Shown here: positions 32,961-44,868 of the stretch, piece by piece
Numbering within the stretch: position 1 is the first letter of the stretch
Layout: every line of letters starts with the position of its first letter
Source: Melampsora larici-populina 98AG31
Taxonomy: Eukaryota; Basidiomycota; Pucciniomycetes; Pucciniales; Melampsoraceae
Length of the DNA: 64,000 nucleotides
Direction of reading: 5' to 3'
Assembly (NCBI RefSeq): GCF_000204055.1
Contig: NW_006768775.1
Coordinates: 1-64,000, forward strand
Notes under the pieces: model-generated
Told to the model about the DNA's origin: nothing
Seen by the model: only the letters and a program-made list of their open reading frames with translations
Database searches by the model: none
Translations under genes and position numbers: made by a program

Positions 32961-35900
32961 CCCCCCCCCACACCACGTACAGGGACTTGATGATTTGAAC
33001 ATTGTATTTAGGTCCTTAGGCTCCCTACATACTGGTAGAACGGATAGAATACACATAGGCATTCCTAGCAAAGAAACCACAAAGAGCTAGGAACAACAGA
33101 CCCAAGCACATAAGCTTAGGTCAGACTTGAAACACACACTCCCTGACTATTGGACTTCTGAATTAACAAAATTGGTATGTTTCTTTTCTTGAAACTCTAC
33201 CTAAACAAAACCCTGATGATTCTATCTTGGATTATATAGGATGCTAACTAGTTATTGGTACAATTCATTTCACCAATTAATTCACTTTCAGCTATTTGTG
33301 AAGTAACAGATGCAGAGATAGATGAATTATCTTATGCCTATAGATGCTCAGATTGGAAATTTTTTCTTCAAAGCTTCAGTTGGATTGGATGTGAACTTGA
33401 TTCACAGTTATTTGATCATGAGAGGTGTTTTAACCTTATTCCTCAATGATAATAACAATAGATTTGGACTCTTGGAAGATTTTATTGGACCTACTGTAAT
33501 AATGATGTGAGGTATACCACTTTGTCCTAAAAGTTAAATTTTTGAGCTCAATTGAAATCAAAATCAAGCATTACGGTATTCAAACTTTTTTGCTGCTTCA
33601 GGTCTTGATGATTTAAATAAATGGGGCAAATAATTGATGAGTATGAGTTGATATGTGATCTATTGGTGTTTTAGAATGTGCATAATTATATTTGAGCTTA
33701 GCATGATGTCTGTCAACCAATTGCTATATGAACTTGCATTCTGAAAGAATAAGGACATCAATTTCAATGGTTGTATATCAGAGAGCCTTGCCTTTGGTTA
33801 ACAAAATGTGTCCAGCATCTAAAATGTGTTTGACTGGTCACTAATCAACTGTTATTGACGCACCAATTATATGATTCAGAGGCAGACAAAATAGGAATAA
33901 ACATGACTTTGATCATCTTTGGGAGCTCAACTTGATTCCTATGTTGCTGATAGGTCTGAAAATTTCTACTACAATCACAGATTGAACTTGACAAGTCACA
34001 GTTCTGGACTCAATTTATTAATTGAGAGTTATTTTTGTACAGCTTGTGATTGAATTGGAAATAGGAGTCCATAACCTTTAGATGAAGACCATGAAAGGAT
34101 ACCACATGATTATAAAATTCCCTGCATATGAAAACTTCAAAATGTAATCTACCATACTTAGCACTTGAAAAGAAGCCACCAGAGGATTTTGGAAGATCAA
34201 TTTTTATACCAGCTGTACTACTGAACTAGATCCATGTGGATCATCCAGTATATGCAAACCATGCATTTCCCCCACTCTAACTGCATTGGAGGTCAATCTG
34301 ATGGTGTTTCAAAATTGACTTGAGGTGAATGGACTCACTGGCCTGCCAGTGCCTAGTAGAATGAGGCTGTGTTTATTTTTTTATTATTATTTTTGACTTT
34401 TTCTCTTTTAATAATTGTTCTTATCAAATGATGTAACCAATATATGATTGAAATGATACTAAAAATATGATCTATAAGCAACTTTGAGACCCTTGCTGAC
34501 CACTCACTTCACTACTAAATTTGATTTTGACTACAACACAACTTGTGCACATAATGTTTAATTTTTTTGATTATATGAGATATACTGATCACCACAACAG
34601 TCAGTGTACCTTTTTCACAGTGCTGAAGTTGAAGAAGAAGTTGTTTGAGGAGGGACCAGAAAATGAACGGTCCAATGGCCAATATCTTGAAGAGTAATGT
34701 TCAGTTCAAGATCAATTGAAGTTTTGTGTTTACAACAACCTGAAACAGACCTAACACCCATTGTCATGTTGTTAGGTCTATTTCCAATGTGCAAATGCCT
34801 CTCGTTGTGATTCCTGATGCAAGCAGCAATGTGTCTCCCAACACTGCACATGTGATTTGGCCAGCCGAATGTCCCAACGTTGAACACCACCACAGAGGGC
34901 TTCCACTGGCAAGCCTTACAATCCTGTCAAGAACACAATCAATCATTACAACAATGTCATGGACAATTTCCAGGGTGTCAAAACCCCATTCATGTCACAT
35001 ACATCCAGCCAGGAACTGGCCAAAAATCCCCCTTCTCTCACCCACATATCCTTTTTTCTCTGAAAAAACAACTTTTTGGTCAGGTGCATAAGTAGGTACA
35101 TTCCTGGGTCCTGTTGGCCTACCAAGATCCAGAGGTATGAATAGGGGGGGTCCTCCAGACTGCAGAAGGTTCCACACCTTCTTTACCACCATCATCTTGT
35201 TTGACCACCTAAAAGATTGAAAAAGTGTCCACATTGGTTTATTTAACTACCATACAAATTCTCAGGAAAACAGTTATACAATAATAATACCCTTACTCTT
35301 AATTAATTATACCCATAACCTCCTCCTTTGAAAGATATTCTTTGGATAGCTCCAAAAAGTGCATACTATCTTGGTTGCATACCAATAGTTCTGCAACATG
35401 ATGTTGACAGAATCCCCGTTGTCTTGTAACACAGGCTATTTATTGGTAATCTATTCCTTTGAAAAACATCTGGCTTAGAAATTGACCAATTCACGTCTGT
35501 AAACGTACAGTGAGCTGTGGTCCTCTTTTAAACTCCCTATATGTTTCACAATAGATATTAACATGTCTCTTTCCTACTTTTTTTTGAGGATACAACATCA
35601 GTATAGATCTAGCAGACCCAGCAAGATGTTTGTCAGGACCAGGAAGTGAGTAAGACTAGACTACTTGCCTTCTTAATTGATAGCCATGATGGCAATATTC
35701 CTGATCTTAACTTCAATCAGTCTTGGACTGCACTTTGGTGTGTGAAAGGGAAAACAGTTATTCACCATGTAACCCACAGTTCTTCTCCAGAGAAGTTTAT
35801 TATTGGCAAAAGGCATATACATTTATAGGCAAGATGCAAATTCTCTCTTGGATAAGTATTGTGTCATTGAGCCCAGCTTGAGAAGAAGGATAAATCTAGC

Positions 35901-36532
35901 TGGGATATGGCAGACCTTGTGAAATTCAACATCATGATTTTCACAACATGGCAAAGACCTGGCATGAGACTTGCACCATGGAAAGAAATGACAGAAGAAC
36001 CAAAAATAGGACCTGATGAGGATGTACTTACATGAAACCCTTCAAATCTATGGGTATGGGGGAAAATAAAACATCTCATCTACTAATGACCCAGCAAGGA
36101 CAAATTGATAAGCAAAATGTCTGTGTTGAATGTTTATTTTTTGACAAGAGAATTTTGTACAATTTTTTTGATGAGATAGAAGACATTGGAGCAAAGAAAT
36201 AGAAGTGGATATGGATCAAACATTCAGGCTGCTAGGTTTTTTTGGCGCTAGTCACTCAAAAATAAGAAAATTTTCCCAAGACAAGCAGTCTTCAATGATG
36301 CTCTTCACAAGTTTTTAGTATTATACTTGAAGCCCTGATACCTGTTTGTTGTACAAAACTTCATGTCTTATCTTTATGTTCCTGAACATCAATACTTGCT
36401 TACTGGTTTTGAGTTCAATGGGCTGGCCACAGTCAAATGAATATGCGGTTTGATTTCTTATAAATGCCGAATCACTTGTTCAATCATTGTATTTTCTGCA
36501 ATTTGATCAAGTTGATGGTTGTCCAAAATCTA
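32961..36532. other. Long stretch without an intact gene
   Basis: AT-rich. Fragments of coding-like sequence occur on the plus strand (33322-33510, with FFFKASVGLDVNLIHSYLIM; 33990-34330 with many TGA/TAG where Trp might stand; 35646-35828) but no family could be named and stops are frequent. It is probably an old, mutated transposon or gene remnant. A short minus frame at 34615-34893 is of unknown meaning. Confidence 0.35.
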
Positions 36533-38621
36533 TTATACAACAAAAGCACATGTTTGATTATAGAGATTGATCAATTTATCCCAATAGTAAAAGAAAGTAT
36601 ATAGTTTACCACTCACATTACTAACTGATTCCACAAAGGTATTGAGTCCGGGAGGTGAAATAGGTATATCTCTGTCTACAGGAGGAAGAACAATCCTCAT
36701 TCTCCTGTAATGCTCTACGGCTTTCAGGATGATTTCTCTGATGCCTTGTGAAAGACGTCTCTTTCCCACGTGCGCATTGGCACATCCAATCTTGAACCTT
36801 ATCGAGTGGTACATCATTCTAAGAATCAGTTCATAAACCGCCTCAGCTGAAGTAATATCACCAGCCCCTTGTATATGCTGAATGACTTTGTTATATTTGA
36901 ACAACGCTTCATCACCTATAGCTGTAAGTGACCAGTTTTTGTCTTCAAGCACGCGGGCAAGGTCTACAATTCCTGATCCCAGTGATATCTTTAGCTTGTT
37001 GACTATCTGGTGGAGGATAACCTTCTCAAGCCAAGTAGAATCTGGATGTTTGTGAGACAGGATAAAAATTAGCACATCTACAAAATTGTCATATGTATTA
37101 TCAAATTTGCCAACTTTTTACCAGAAGCATCCATCGATATTCACCCAATGTAGGCTCTGGTATAACACCATCTGGGTACACTTTGGACCACATATCTATC
37201 AAGCTATCAACTTTATGGCGTACAGTACGATATCCCCTTTCAATCGCGTCGTTGAAAAACTTCTCCTGAGTAGGAAACACAATGAAAAAGGCAGCTATGA
37301 ACTTATGATGATCAAGATAATCTTCTTTTCTAGAATCTAGGTTTTTGAAAAAAAACTCCAAAAGATGACAGGCTGCTGGGGGGGATGATTCTGCGGTTGC
37401 TTGCGCTGTCCAACCCCGAATGTCCTCCAGATATCTTGCCTTCAGATGCTGGTTTTTGGTATGAAAATTGGACTCTTTTGCCAAATAACACAACATGTAT
37501 TGCTTTGCCAAATCGAAATGTTCCTTCCTGAAGAGCCCATAATCTTGAAACAAAATTCTGATTATCTTTCCACTTTGAACTGAATGATTCAGTACATGTT
37601 GAAAAAGTGCTTCACAATATCCTTTTTCCCACACAGAAATTGGATGTTTCTTAAATAAACGTCTGAAATCGTTAACAAGCTCTAACATTTCATGCCCATC
37701 CTCAGGTAGTTTGTTTTGCAGGAGATGTTTTGATATCAGGTTGTAGGTTCTGTACCCTTGAAGCCGAACCCCTTCTTCCTTCACCATGTCAAACGTACCA
37801 AACACTCTGGCCCGTTCAAGGAGCTCTTCCAAGTCTACATACGCACCATCAACATAAGACTGTACCCTTTAAAAAACTGATCAGAGAGTAAGTTCACTTA
37901 CCTTTGCTGATCTCATTTGCTGAAATCTGTTCTCCAAGCCAAAGTGCCTCGAATCGTTTCGTCATAAATGGTTCATAGGCTGAGCCCATGATCAAGAGAG
38001 TAATAGCTCAGCCAACTGGGCATGAATAATTTATAAAATTGACTAACCTATCGTAGCTTTTATCTCTAGAAGCACTTGATTACTCCAAGAGATCCTGTTT
38101 ATCTTTTGTTCTCCTGACATTTGTTCCACATCTGCTGGCGAATACTTGGAAATTGCACATAAAATTCCAACAATCCAAGTCCTTTCTATTTCATCACACC
38201 CCATTTCATGATTGAAAGAGGCTGATTTTATAAAGATGTTCACTATCTCTTCATTACGCTTGAGCCAATCTTTCCAAGACTCAAAGGTCGGGCTTAGAGT
38301 TGAAATCATTGAAATCGCCAGGTCTGCCAATTCTTTAATCCCTTCCTTTTGGGTTTGGTCCTTAACCTCTTCACTTTTTCGAAAGAAAGCTGCGTATGGT
38401 GTGATTTTGATTGAAGATGACAGTATATTTGCTTCATTGACGGTTCCAATAACATCCTGCAAAGGATGTCCTGATACAAAACTAAAACTGTTTACCATGT
38501 CGGTTTTTGAACATTGTTGGACCAACATTTTTTCAGAATTTACGTTTTCCAGTCGGCATCTTACTAGCAAAGGCTGACTGAGATTTAATCCCAGTACGAA
38601 TGCTGATAAAAGTCTTTTCAT
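36533..38621 (-). CDS. Predicted secreted protein of about 626 aa, four exons
   Basis: Exon 1 38621-38048 starts with a likely signal peptide (MKRLLSAFVLGLNLSQPLLV, positive start then hydrophobic core). Exon 2 37979-37902, exon 3 37834-37115 and exon 4 37041-36533 follow in consistent phase: NEIS-K|D-LEELLERARVFG joins exons 2 and 3 when the acceptor TATGTAG is used. The exon 3/4 border is less sure: donor GTTGGC, acceptor CATCCAG, or an earlier TTGTAG. The mature protein is mostly helical-looking, with few Cys and no recognised domain; GHPLQDVIGTVNEANILSSS near residue 50 recalls large secreted proteins of rusts. It could be an apoplastic or host-directed secreted protein, but nothing in the sequence shows a role. 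It is one of few intact non-transposon genes here. Confidence 0.6.
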
Positions 38622-39860
38622 CTTGCCTTGTGCGATTGGCCAGATTTGTCTTCAGGTCTGAAAGGTGGCATCTCATGTGACTGTGACACAAGACACAATA
38701 TATAACCAGCTGATCAAAATCTCTGACAAAAGATTTGCTAGGTTCCGCTTCATTGAACCTTTTACAAACTCCAAAGTTAAACATGAATCACATGAGGCAA
38801 GTATCAAGTCTGCGTATATTCATCTCAAAGCTTCATAATTATGATGTCTACCCGCTATCAAGCTGCTTCGCTTTAGTCCAACAGTATTTCTGCGCTTTGG
38901 GTGCATGTTTCAAGACTTTTCAAACAACATCCATAGTGTTCTGACCGCCAATCCCTAAGCCTAAGGTTATGCAGTTTGGTCTTCAGAATGGACCTCTAAC
39001 AATGGGGTCTCGGTCACATTTTTCTTAGATCAGCTCATCACTTAGATTTTGACACAGATAATTTCCAAGGTGAAGCTCTTGATGCGCATTCAAGAAATAA
39101 AATCTACTAGTAATAAACAACCTAGTTGAAATATGATCTCATATTGGGGTTCCACAAGATCATTTGGGAAACGTTTCAAGCCTCAAAGTAGCGTTCATCC
39201 CCCTATGGGCCCATTGTACTTGTAGTCCAAGTCCTGTGCATCGAGTGATTGGACGAAATTATACCGTACCACTATTTCATCAAACCTCAAATGAGGCTTG
39301 AGGTGTAACTGAATCCCCTGACGTCCAAGGAGCTATTCAAAACATCTTTCATGTGATTGTAGACTTGTGGCTTTCCACCTTGAGAAAGTGCCCATAAAGT
39401 GCAAACTTCACCAACCAAAAGGTGATTTGTGATGTGGTGGATACAGGATCAGTCAAACAAACTGTGGTTGCCTTCCACTTTGAGAAAAGTGCTCATAACG
39501 GGCAGCCCTCATCTGCAACACTGTGATATGCGGTTAAATAAGGTTAAATATCAAACCAAGACAAAAATTGTATTGGTGGATTCAGGTTAGGGTAAGTCTG
39601 TTTTCACAAGGCGGCTGGCCACCCAAGGTCTAGTCCCAAATCTAAGTCAGCACTCAGGGGACCTTGAGACAGGTTGAGGCCTGACCAGCAATCACAGCTC
39701 AGCCTTGCTTGGTGAGTGCAACTCTTTCAGGGCAAACAATTAGTGCACAATTCAGGTGCACCTTAGAGCCCCCAAAATGCCATTTTGGTGGGGGTGCACC
39801 CTTATCATCTGATCCAATCACAGAAATGGGCTAATCTGTGGCTTTACACACAACACTTGT
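38622..39860. other. Intergenic stretch with a foldback
   Basis: The 5' flank of the secreted-protein gene. A foldback at about 39750-39801 consists of GGTGCACC, CCCCCAAAAT, ATTTTGG and GGGGGTGCACC. Two related segments with CTTTCCACCTTGAGAAAGTG and CTTCCACTTTGAGAAAAGTG (about 39369 and 39472) are an old direct repeat. No gene. Confidence 0.4.
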
Positions 39861-40090
39861 GGTACACAAATATTGTTCTGGCAATTTCCAGAACACTGTT
39901 TCCAGAACACCAGAAGTATTTTTTTGGTGTGTTCTGGCATTCTGGCATTCTGCAACTTTGAATGCCCCAGTTCATTTGAGGGGCTGCAGCGGAAAGTTTA
40001 TTTTTTTTCAGAACACCAGAACCCTGCCTGAAGGGTTCTGGTGTTCTGGAAATAACATTCTGGAATTTGCCAGAACAATATTTGTGTACC
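39861..40090. mobile_element. 230-bp MITE with long inverted ends
   Basis: Ends GGTACACAAATATTGTTCTG and its complement (CAGAACAATATTTGTGTACC), continuing imperfectly inward for about 60 bases with CCAGAACACCAGAA words on both sides. No target duplication could be recognised, so the superfamily is open. Confidence 0.6.
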
Positions 40091-40396
40091 ATGACTGTTC
40101 AGTGGATCTTCCAAAGGCTTAGATTTTGAAGTGGGAACCTGAGTGACATTTTCCTGTTGTGGCATTGGATTGTGCAAATTTTATGCTGCTAAGCATCACA
40201 ACCCCCAAGACTTGGGGAAATTGGTGGGCAACACACTGGAAATTTTCACAGCTTTTTGTGTTTCTGGTAGGCCTGTGAAAAGGTGTCAATGCTGTGTTGC
40301 ACACTTTTAATAAGATACATACATAACCATTGTTGGCAACTTACTACAGGCAAACCCGCACAGTTACATAATCAGTCACCATGTCTGTTTTGAGGT

Positions 40397-40671
40397 AGCA
40401 TGTTGACGTGCTCACACCAATCAATTTCCGTAGAGGGTGGATATAACCTACAAACAGGTCTGAGAGCTAAGCATACAATTGCCTTTGTCAAGAGGTTCAG
40501 ACAGCAAGAGTGTTAAATGGGCTCCTTTGTTCATAGTTCTATTGACAAACGGTACATTTTTGATTGTTTATTATTATTAACAAAGGATTTCCATTTTCTA
40601 GAGACAAATTGAATAAAGATCCGTTCAAATTTATTACACAACTCTCCGTGTGAGCACATCGACATGCTCAT
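40397..40671. repeat. Inverted pair of about 22 bp, 230 bp apart
   Basis: AGCATGTTGACGTGCTCACAC at 40397 and GTGTGAGCACATCGACATGCT near 40648 are reverse complements with two mismatches. The segment between has no gene. It may be a small TIR element, but no target duplication was identified. Confidence 0.4.
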
Positions 40672-41176
40672 GGGGGACGGGCATGGTGAGTCATTGTGCA
40701 TGGTTCAGGAAGTCCTCAGACTTGATGCAGGCTAAAAGCTGGATCAGTTGCATAATTGGGTCAAAGTTGAAAATGTATCAGTCAAAAGTAAGACAAATAA
40801 GCTTGTAGAGGCAAAATTCATAGCTTTGAGCCCAGATACATGATGAGGATACATAGATTTATGCATAAACCCTGATCCCCAAGGCTTAAACCTGACCCAT
40901 AACCCATATAGTTGTACAATGTTGTGTATCCCAACATTCATTTTTGCTTATCCTGGAATTGATCTCTAGATCTGTATATACTCCATTAGACTGTAGAGCA
41001 TGGGTCTTCCCCTGATTATGCAATTGTGTGGGTATGACTGTGAGTACCTTGAGATAATGCACAAAGTATGCAACAATAGGGAGTTTCAAGTTTGGTTTTT
41101 TTGTGTAATTTTTATAAATTTGGACAAATTGTTCATAAAAAATCTGTGTAATACTAAAACCAACATATTTTTGATT

Positions 41177-41200
41177 CAGGACACCTCAAAAGGTGTCCTG
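41177..41200. repeat. Perfect 10-bp-stem hairpin
   Basis: CAGGACACCT and AGGTGTCCTG around a CAAA loop, about 57 bases left of the LTR of the Ty3 element. Confidence 0.6.
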
Positions 41201-41256
41201 TTTTAAAACATTTATGCATTCCTTAAAGCAACGGCTTTCTTACCTTTGGGACCACT

Positions 41257-42726
41257 TGTCAGGGCGGCTATAACTAGTACGTACGAGAAGGTCTAGTAAG
41301 TCAACTCGTGCTGAGATCCTGACGGTCTATTCCGCTGGCTACGGGGAATAAGCAAATTATCCTATTGGAATATTCAAGAAAGACAGTTATATAGGTAACT
41401 GAGAGTGCTATTCGTTCCTTAAGGGGAGACTTGGTAAACTATAGGCCCACTGTGGTTTACAGGTGGTGGCAGGTCGAGCCTGAGCCTTAGTTATTCTCTA
41501 AGCTATAAGCTTAAGAGCAGCCTGAGATATAAATCTGCAGGGATTCTGTCGACACGAATGTACAGAACCTGGGTCCTTGACCAGTGGAGAAGAAGAGAAA
41601 CAACTGACCAACAAGATTTAACTAGGAGTGAGTTCTCTATGAATAACAATTTCTTGGAAATGTAGTAAATAGGTTTGACGCTGATTTAAATGGTTTTCTC
41701 AAAGTTTTAAAGCTATTAAGACTATTCGTCGGGAATTTCTTAGGAGCTTTGGAATTGAAAAAGAGTCTTTCTCTTGTTTAGAAAATCTAACAGGAAATTG
41801 GCTTTTGTAAAATCAGGTGCCGTCTCTTCCCCTTTGCTTGTTAGCCAGTACTTATACCTTTTAGCACTCCTTGTCTATCTTATCATTGATAATAGAATAC
41901 GTGTTCTCTTGGCTTAGGTTCAATTAACTCCGAGCTGATCCGTTAGCTCCTTTCGTAATATCAATTACAAAGTGGGAGGATACGTAAAGGACCTTACGTA
42001 ATATCAATTACGAAGTGGAATGATACGTAAAGGGCAGCTTGGTCATCGTATTTCAGTAATCTTATATCTCCCATGATCAGTTCTCCAGATAGATTAGTAT
42101 CTTTCGTGATCTCTATTTAACCTCTAACTAGCTTGAGAGATACTTCTTTTCTATTATTCTATTTGTTATTTTATATGCTGCTTCAAGGAATCTTTCCTTG
42201 GCAGTTCCTTCCTTTTCTTGATTTCTCCGGCCTAGTCTTCTTTTCCAGAGACTAGACTGGTTTCATTGTTCTTTTGATAATTGTGTGCTTTACATTTCTA
42301 TATTACATAATTTTTTTAGACTTTCGATACTAAGTCAATAAGCTGTCTCACTGCCAGCATAAAGTAATTTCCCCACGGAAAGATTTAATACATTTAGAGC
42401 AAGAAATGATGGAAAATGCATTAGATCAGCATTAAATCAGCATTAAATCAGCATTATTCAGCATTAACTGAGCATTTTTGATTGAATAATGCATTTAATG
42501 TATTCATTTTTTCCTGGGGAAAATACTTTATGCTGGTAGTGTCTGTGTCTTTGTAGACGGTTATGTTTATATTTCTTTTAGTTGTTTTCCTGGCGTATCT
42601 TTCTGAGAGGACCTTTGAAACTAGGTCAATAAGTTGTATAATTATGTTACAAAAAAAATGATTAATTAATATTTTGTTTCTTGTAGGTCTTTTGGCTCTT
42701 ATGTGTAAGAGCTCGAGAGCTGACAT
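41257..42726 (-). repeat. Ty3 element, left (3') LTR
   Basis: Starts TGTCAGGGCGG and ends GAGCTGACA (inverted ends TGTCA/TGACA). It matches the right LTR from 50400 for more than 1 kb with few changes. Just inside lies TTCCCCAACCTC, which on the minus strand is GAGGTTGGGGAA, a good polypurine tract. It contains a 193-bp MITE (42349-42541). Confidence 0.85.
42349..42541. mobile_element. 193-bp CACT-type MITE in the LTR, TSD TCT
   Basis: Starts CACTGCCAGCATAAAGTA and ends TACTTTATGCTGGTAGTG, flanked by TCT (42346-42348 and 42542-42544). It is absent from the right LTR, where the uninterrupted AAGCTGTCTGTGTC is seen; this confirms the insertion and its 3-bp duplication. Inside, a GCATTAAATCA unit is repeated three to four times. 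Confidence 0.9.
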
Positions 42727-42765
42727 TCCCCAACCTCAGGGGTGGAATGCAATGACGCCCCAACC

Positions 42766-44868
42766 TCAGGCCTGAGTATTATTCTCGCGTCTCTCGACTC
42801 TGAATTTCCTAAGGAGTCTATCTGAGTCTGGTATATCCTGGGCTTCTAGCCACTTATCTTTGTCTGCGTCTTTTCCTTTAAAGCGTGCTAGATAAAGTCT
42901 AGTGCTCCTCCCGTTGATTTTCACGTATTTATCACTGATAATCTTTTTTATAGCCCCTATGGGTTCTTCTTCCATAGGTGGATCTCTTTGTTCTATTTCT
43001 GTTCTATTAGGGAATTTCTCCTCGTCTGACTTTTCGTACTTCTTCAGTAATGAAATTGGAAAGGTCGGATGCTTTCTTGCCACTTTGCCTGTCAGGATAA
43101 CTTCTACCGTGTTGGTCCCATGTAGTGCTTTTATCACGTAGGGACCTATGAATGAGTCCTTCATTTTTCGTGGTCCTTGTAAGTTGGTAAAATTGACTGT
43201 GGATATTAGTACTAAGTCGCCTACTTTGAAAGTCGGTTCTTTGTGGGTCTTGTCCCATCGTTGCTTATTATATTCTTTCGCAGCCAGAATACAGTCACCT
43301 GCATGTTTCCTCGCTTTTTCCAGCATATTGTGAAAATCCATTGCTGTCGGGTGGAAGGTTGAATCCTTCGGTTTGATCATCTTTGACGGAGTCCTAATAT
43401 TAAATCCCCTTTCTACCTCAAATGGTGATTTCCCTGTGGTGCTATGAGTACTGGTATTGTATGCTATCTCTAAGGCTGGCAGTAAGCTTTTCCAGTCGTG
43501 CGTATAGCCGTTATTGTCCTTGAACTCAAGTCCAAACGCACAATACCTCCTGATAAGGTCACTGAGGCTTTCGATCATGCGTTCCGCTAGTCCATCTGTC
43601 TGCGGGTGATACGCAGTCGACATTGCTAACGATGTTCCTGCAAGGCTGAATAAACCCTTCCAGAATTCGGAAGTAAACTTAGGGTCTCTATCACTAATGA
43701 TCACCCTTGGTAATCCCGAATCTGAGACTATTCGTTCCCAGAACAGCATCGCTATGTCCATGGCGGTTGCTGATTTGTGGCATGCCAGAAATCTGCAACG
43801 TTTCGAAAACCTGTCAACTACGACTAATACGCAGTCCACGTTGTCATGTCCGGCTGGCGGAAGTCCTGTCACGAAATCCATGTTGATGACTTCCCATGGT
43901 ATTTTGGGTTCTTCAATATGTTGAAGAAGGCCTAGCCTTTTCCCTGTAGCTCGATTGGCTTTCTGACATCTATCACAGGATCTCACGTATTCCTCTGTTA
44001 GTGTTCTCCAACCTGGCCACCAGGCTATTTGTTTGATTCTATCCATAGTCCTTTCACAAGATAAGTGACCTGACATGACGTCATCATGACATACTTTAAG
44101 TATATCCGTCTTCAGCCTTTGCGAAGTTATGACCATTGCGCATGAGTGTCTTTCTCTGTGGTACAGGATCCCACTGAGTAATGTGAATCGACCTTCGTCA
44201 AATGACTTCTTCCATTCTTTATCCAAAGAGGATGAAAGTTCTAATGCTTTGCAACCCTGATTCATGATAGTCAACAATTTTACTGTATTTGGTTCTTCAT
44301 TATAGTCGTTCATGACTTTATCATAAAATTCTTGCGATAAGTCCGTTATAGTGATGCCCATAATCGGCAGGTCTCTGCTAATATCATCTGGGTCCCATGC
44401 TGGGTTCTCAATGTCATTCTCTAACGCCATTCTACTCAAGGCATCCGCATTTTCATGTTTACGTCCCTCTCTATGGGTTATTGTCATACATGAGCGATAC
44501 TCTTGTATGGCTATTTGCCAGCGCAGCATATGCCGGTTAGGCGTCTTCATATTCAGAAGAGACTTCAGTGCTGTACAATCTGTTATTACCTCGAAGAATG
44601 CTCCGTCGAGATAATAATGAAATTTCTCCAGAGCCCATACCAGACATAGATTCTCGAGCTGAGTGGCTCCATAATTCAATTCAGATTGTTTCAATTTTTG
44701 TGAGATACAACTAATTAGCCCTTCAAAGGGTTTCCCGTCCACAATCTGGATCTGTTGCAATGTGGCTCCTAGACCGTCGAAGCTCGCATCCACATATACT
44801 TTAAAAGGCAGTAATCTGCGTGGAGCAAAAAGGGAGCTTCTGTTAGTTTCTTCTTCAAGATATTCCAT
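42766..44868 (-). CDS. Ty3 element: RNase H and integrase
   Basis: A frame of 700 codons with RNase H motifs (PFKVYVDASFDGLGATLQQ, then VITDCTALKSLL and NADALSRM), then the integrase: H-H-C-C finger (HDDVMSGHLSC ... CDRCQ, about residues 258-300), DDE core with INMDFVTG (about 330), IISDRDPKF (about 390) and GLAERMIE (about 428), and a C-terminal segment ending in RLYLARFKGKDADKDKWLEA, a chromodomain-like fold. It integrates the element cDNA. The frame is one base out of register with the RT frame upstream: HADY in that frame and LPFKVYV here meet at about 44805-44812, so a single-base indel, not a real gene border, separates them. Confidence 0.9.
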   Translation of the reverse strand: MEYLEEETNRSSLFAPRRLLPFKVYVDASFDGLGATLQQIQIVDGKPFEGLISCISQKLKQSELNYGATQLENLCLVWALEKFHYYLDGAFFEVITDCTALKSLLNMKTPNRHMLRWQIAIQEYRSCMTITHREGRKHENADALSRMALENDIENPAWDPDDISRDLPIMGITITDLSQEFYDKVMNDYNEEPNTVKLLTIMNQGCKALELSSSLDKEWKKSFDEGRFTLLSGILYHRERHSCAMVITSQRLKTDILKVCHDDVMSGHLSCERTMDRIKQIAWWPGWRTLTEEYVRSCDRCQKANRATGKRLGLLQHIEEPKIPWEVINMDFVTGLPPAGHDNVDCVLVVVDRFSKRCRFLACHKSATAMDIAMLFWERIVSDSGLPRVIISDRDPKFTSEFWKGLFSLAGTSLAMSTAYHPQTDGLAERMIESLSDLIRRYCAFGLEFKDNNGYTHDWKSLLPALEIAYNTSTHSTTGKSPFEVERGFNIRTPSKMIKPKDSTFHPTAMDFHNMLEKARKHAGDCILAAKEYNKQRWDKTHKEPTFKVGDLVLISTVNFTNLQGPRKMKDSFIGPYVIKALHGTNTVEVILTGKVARKHPTFPISLLKKYEKSDEEKFPNRTEIEQRDPPMEEEPIGAIKKIISDKYVKINGRSTRLYLARFKGKDADKDKWLEAQDIPDSDRLLRKFRVERRENNTQA

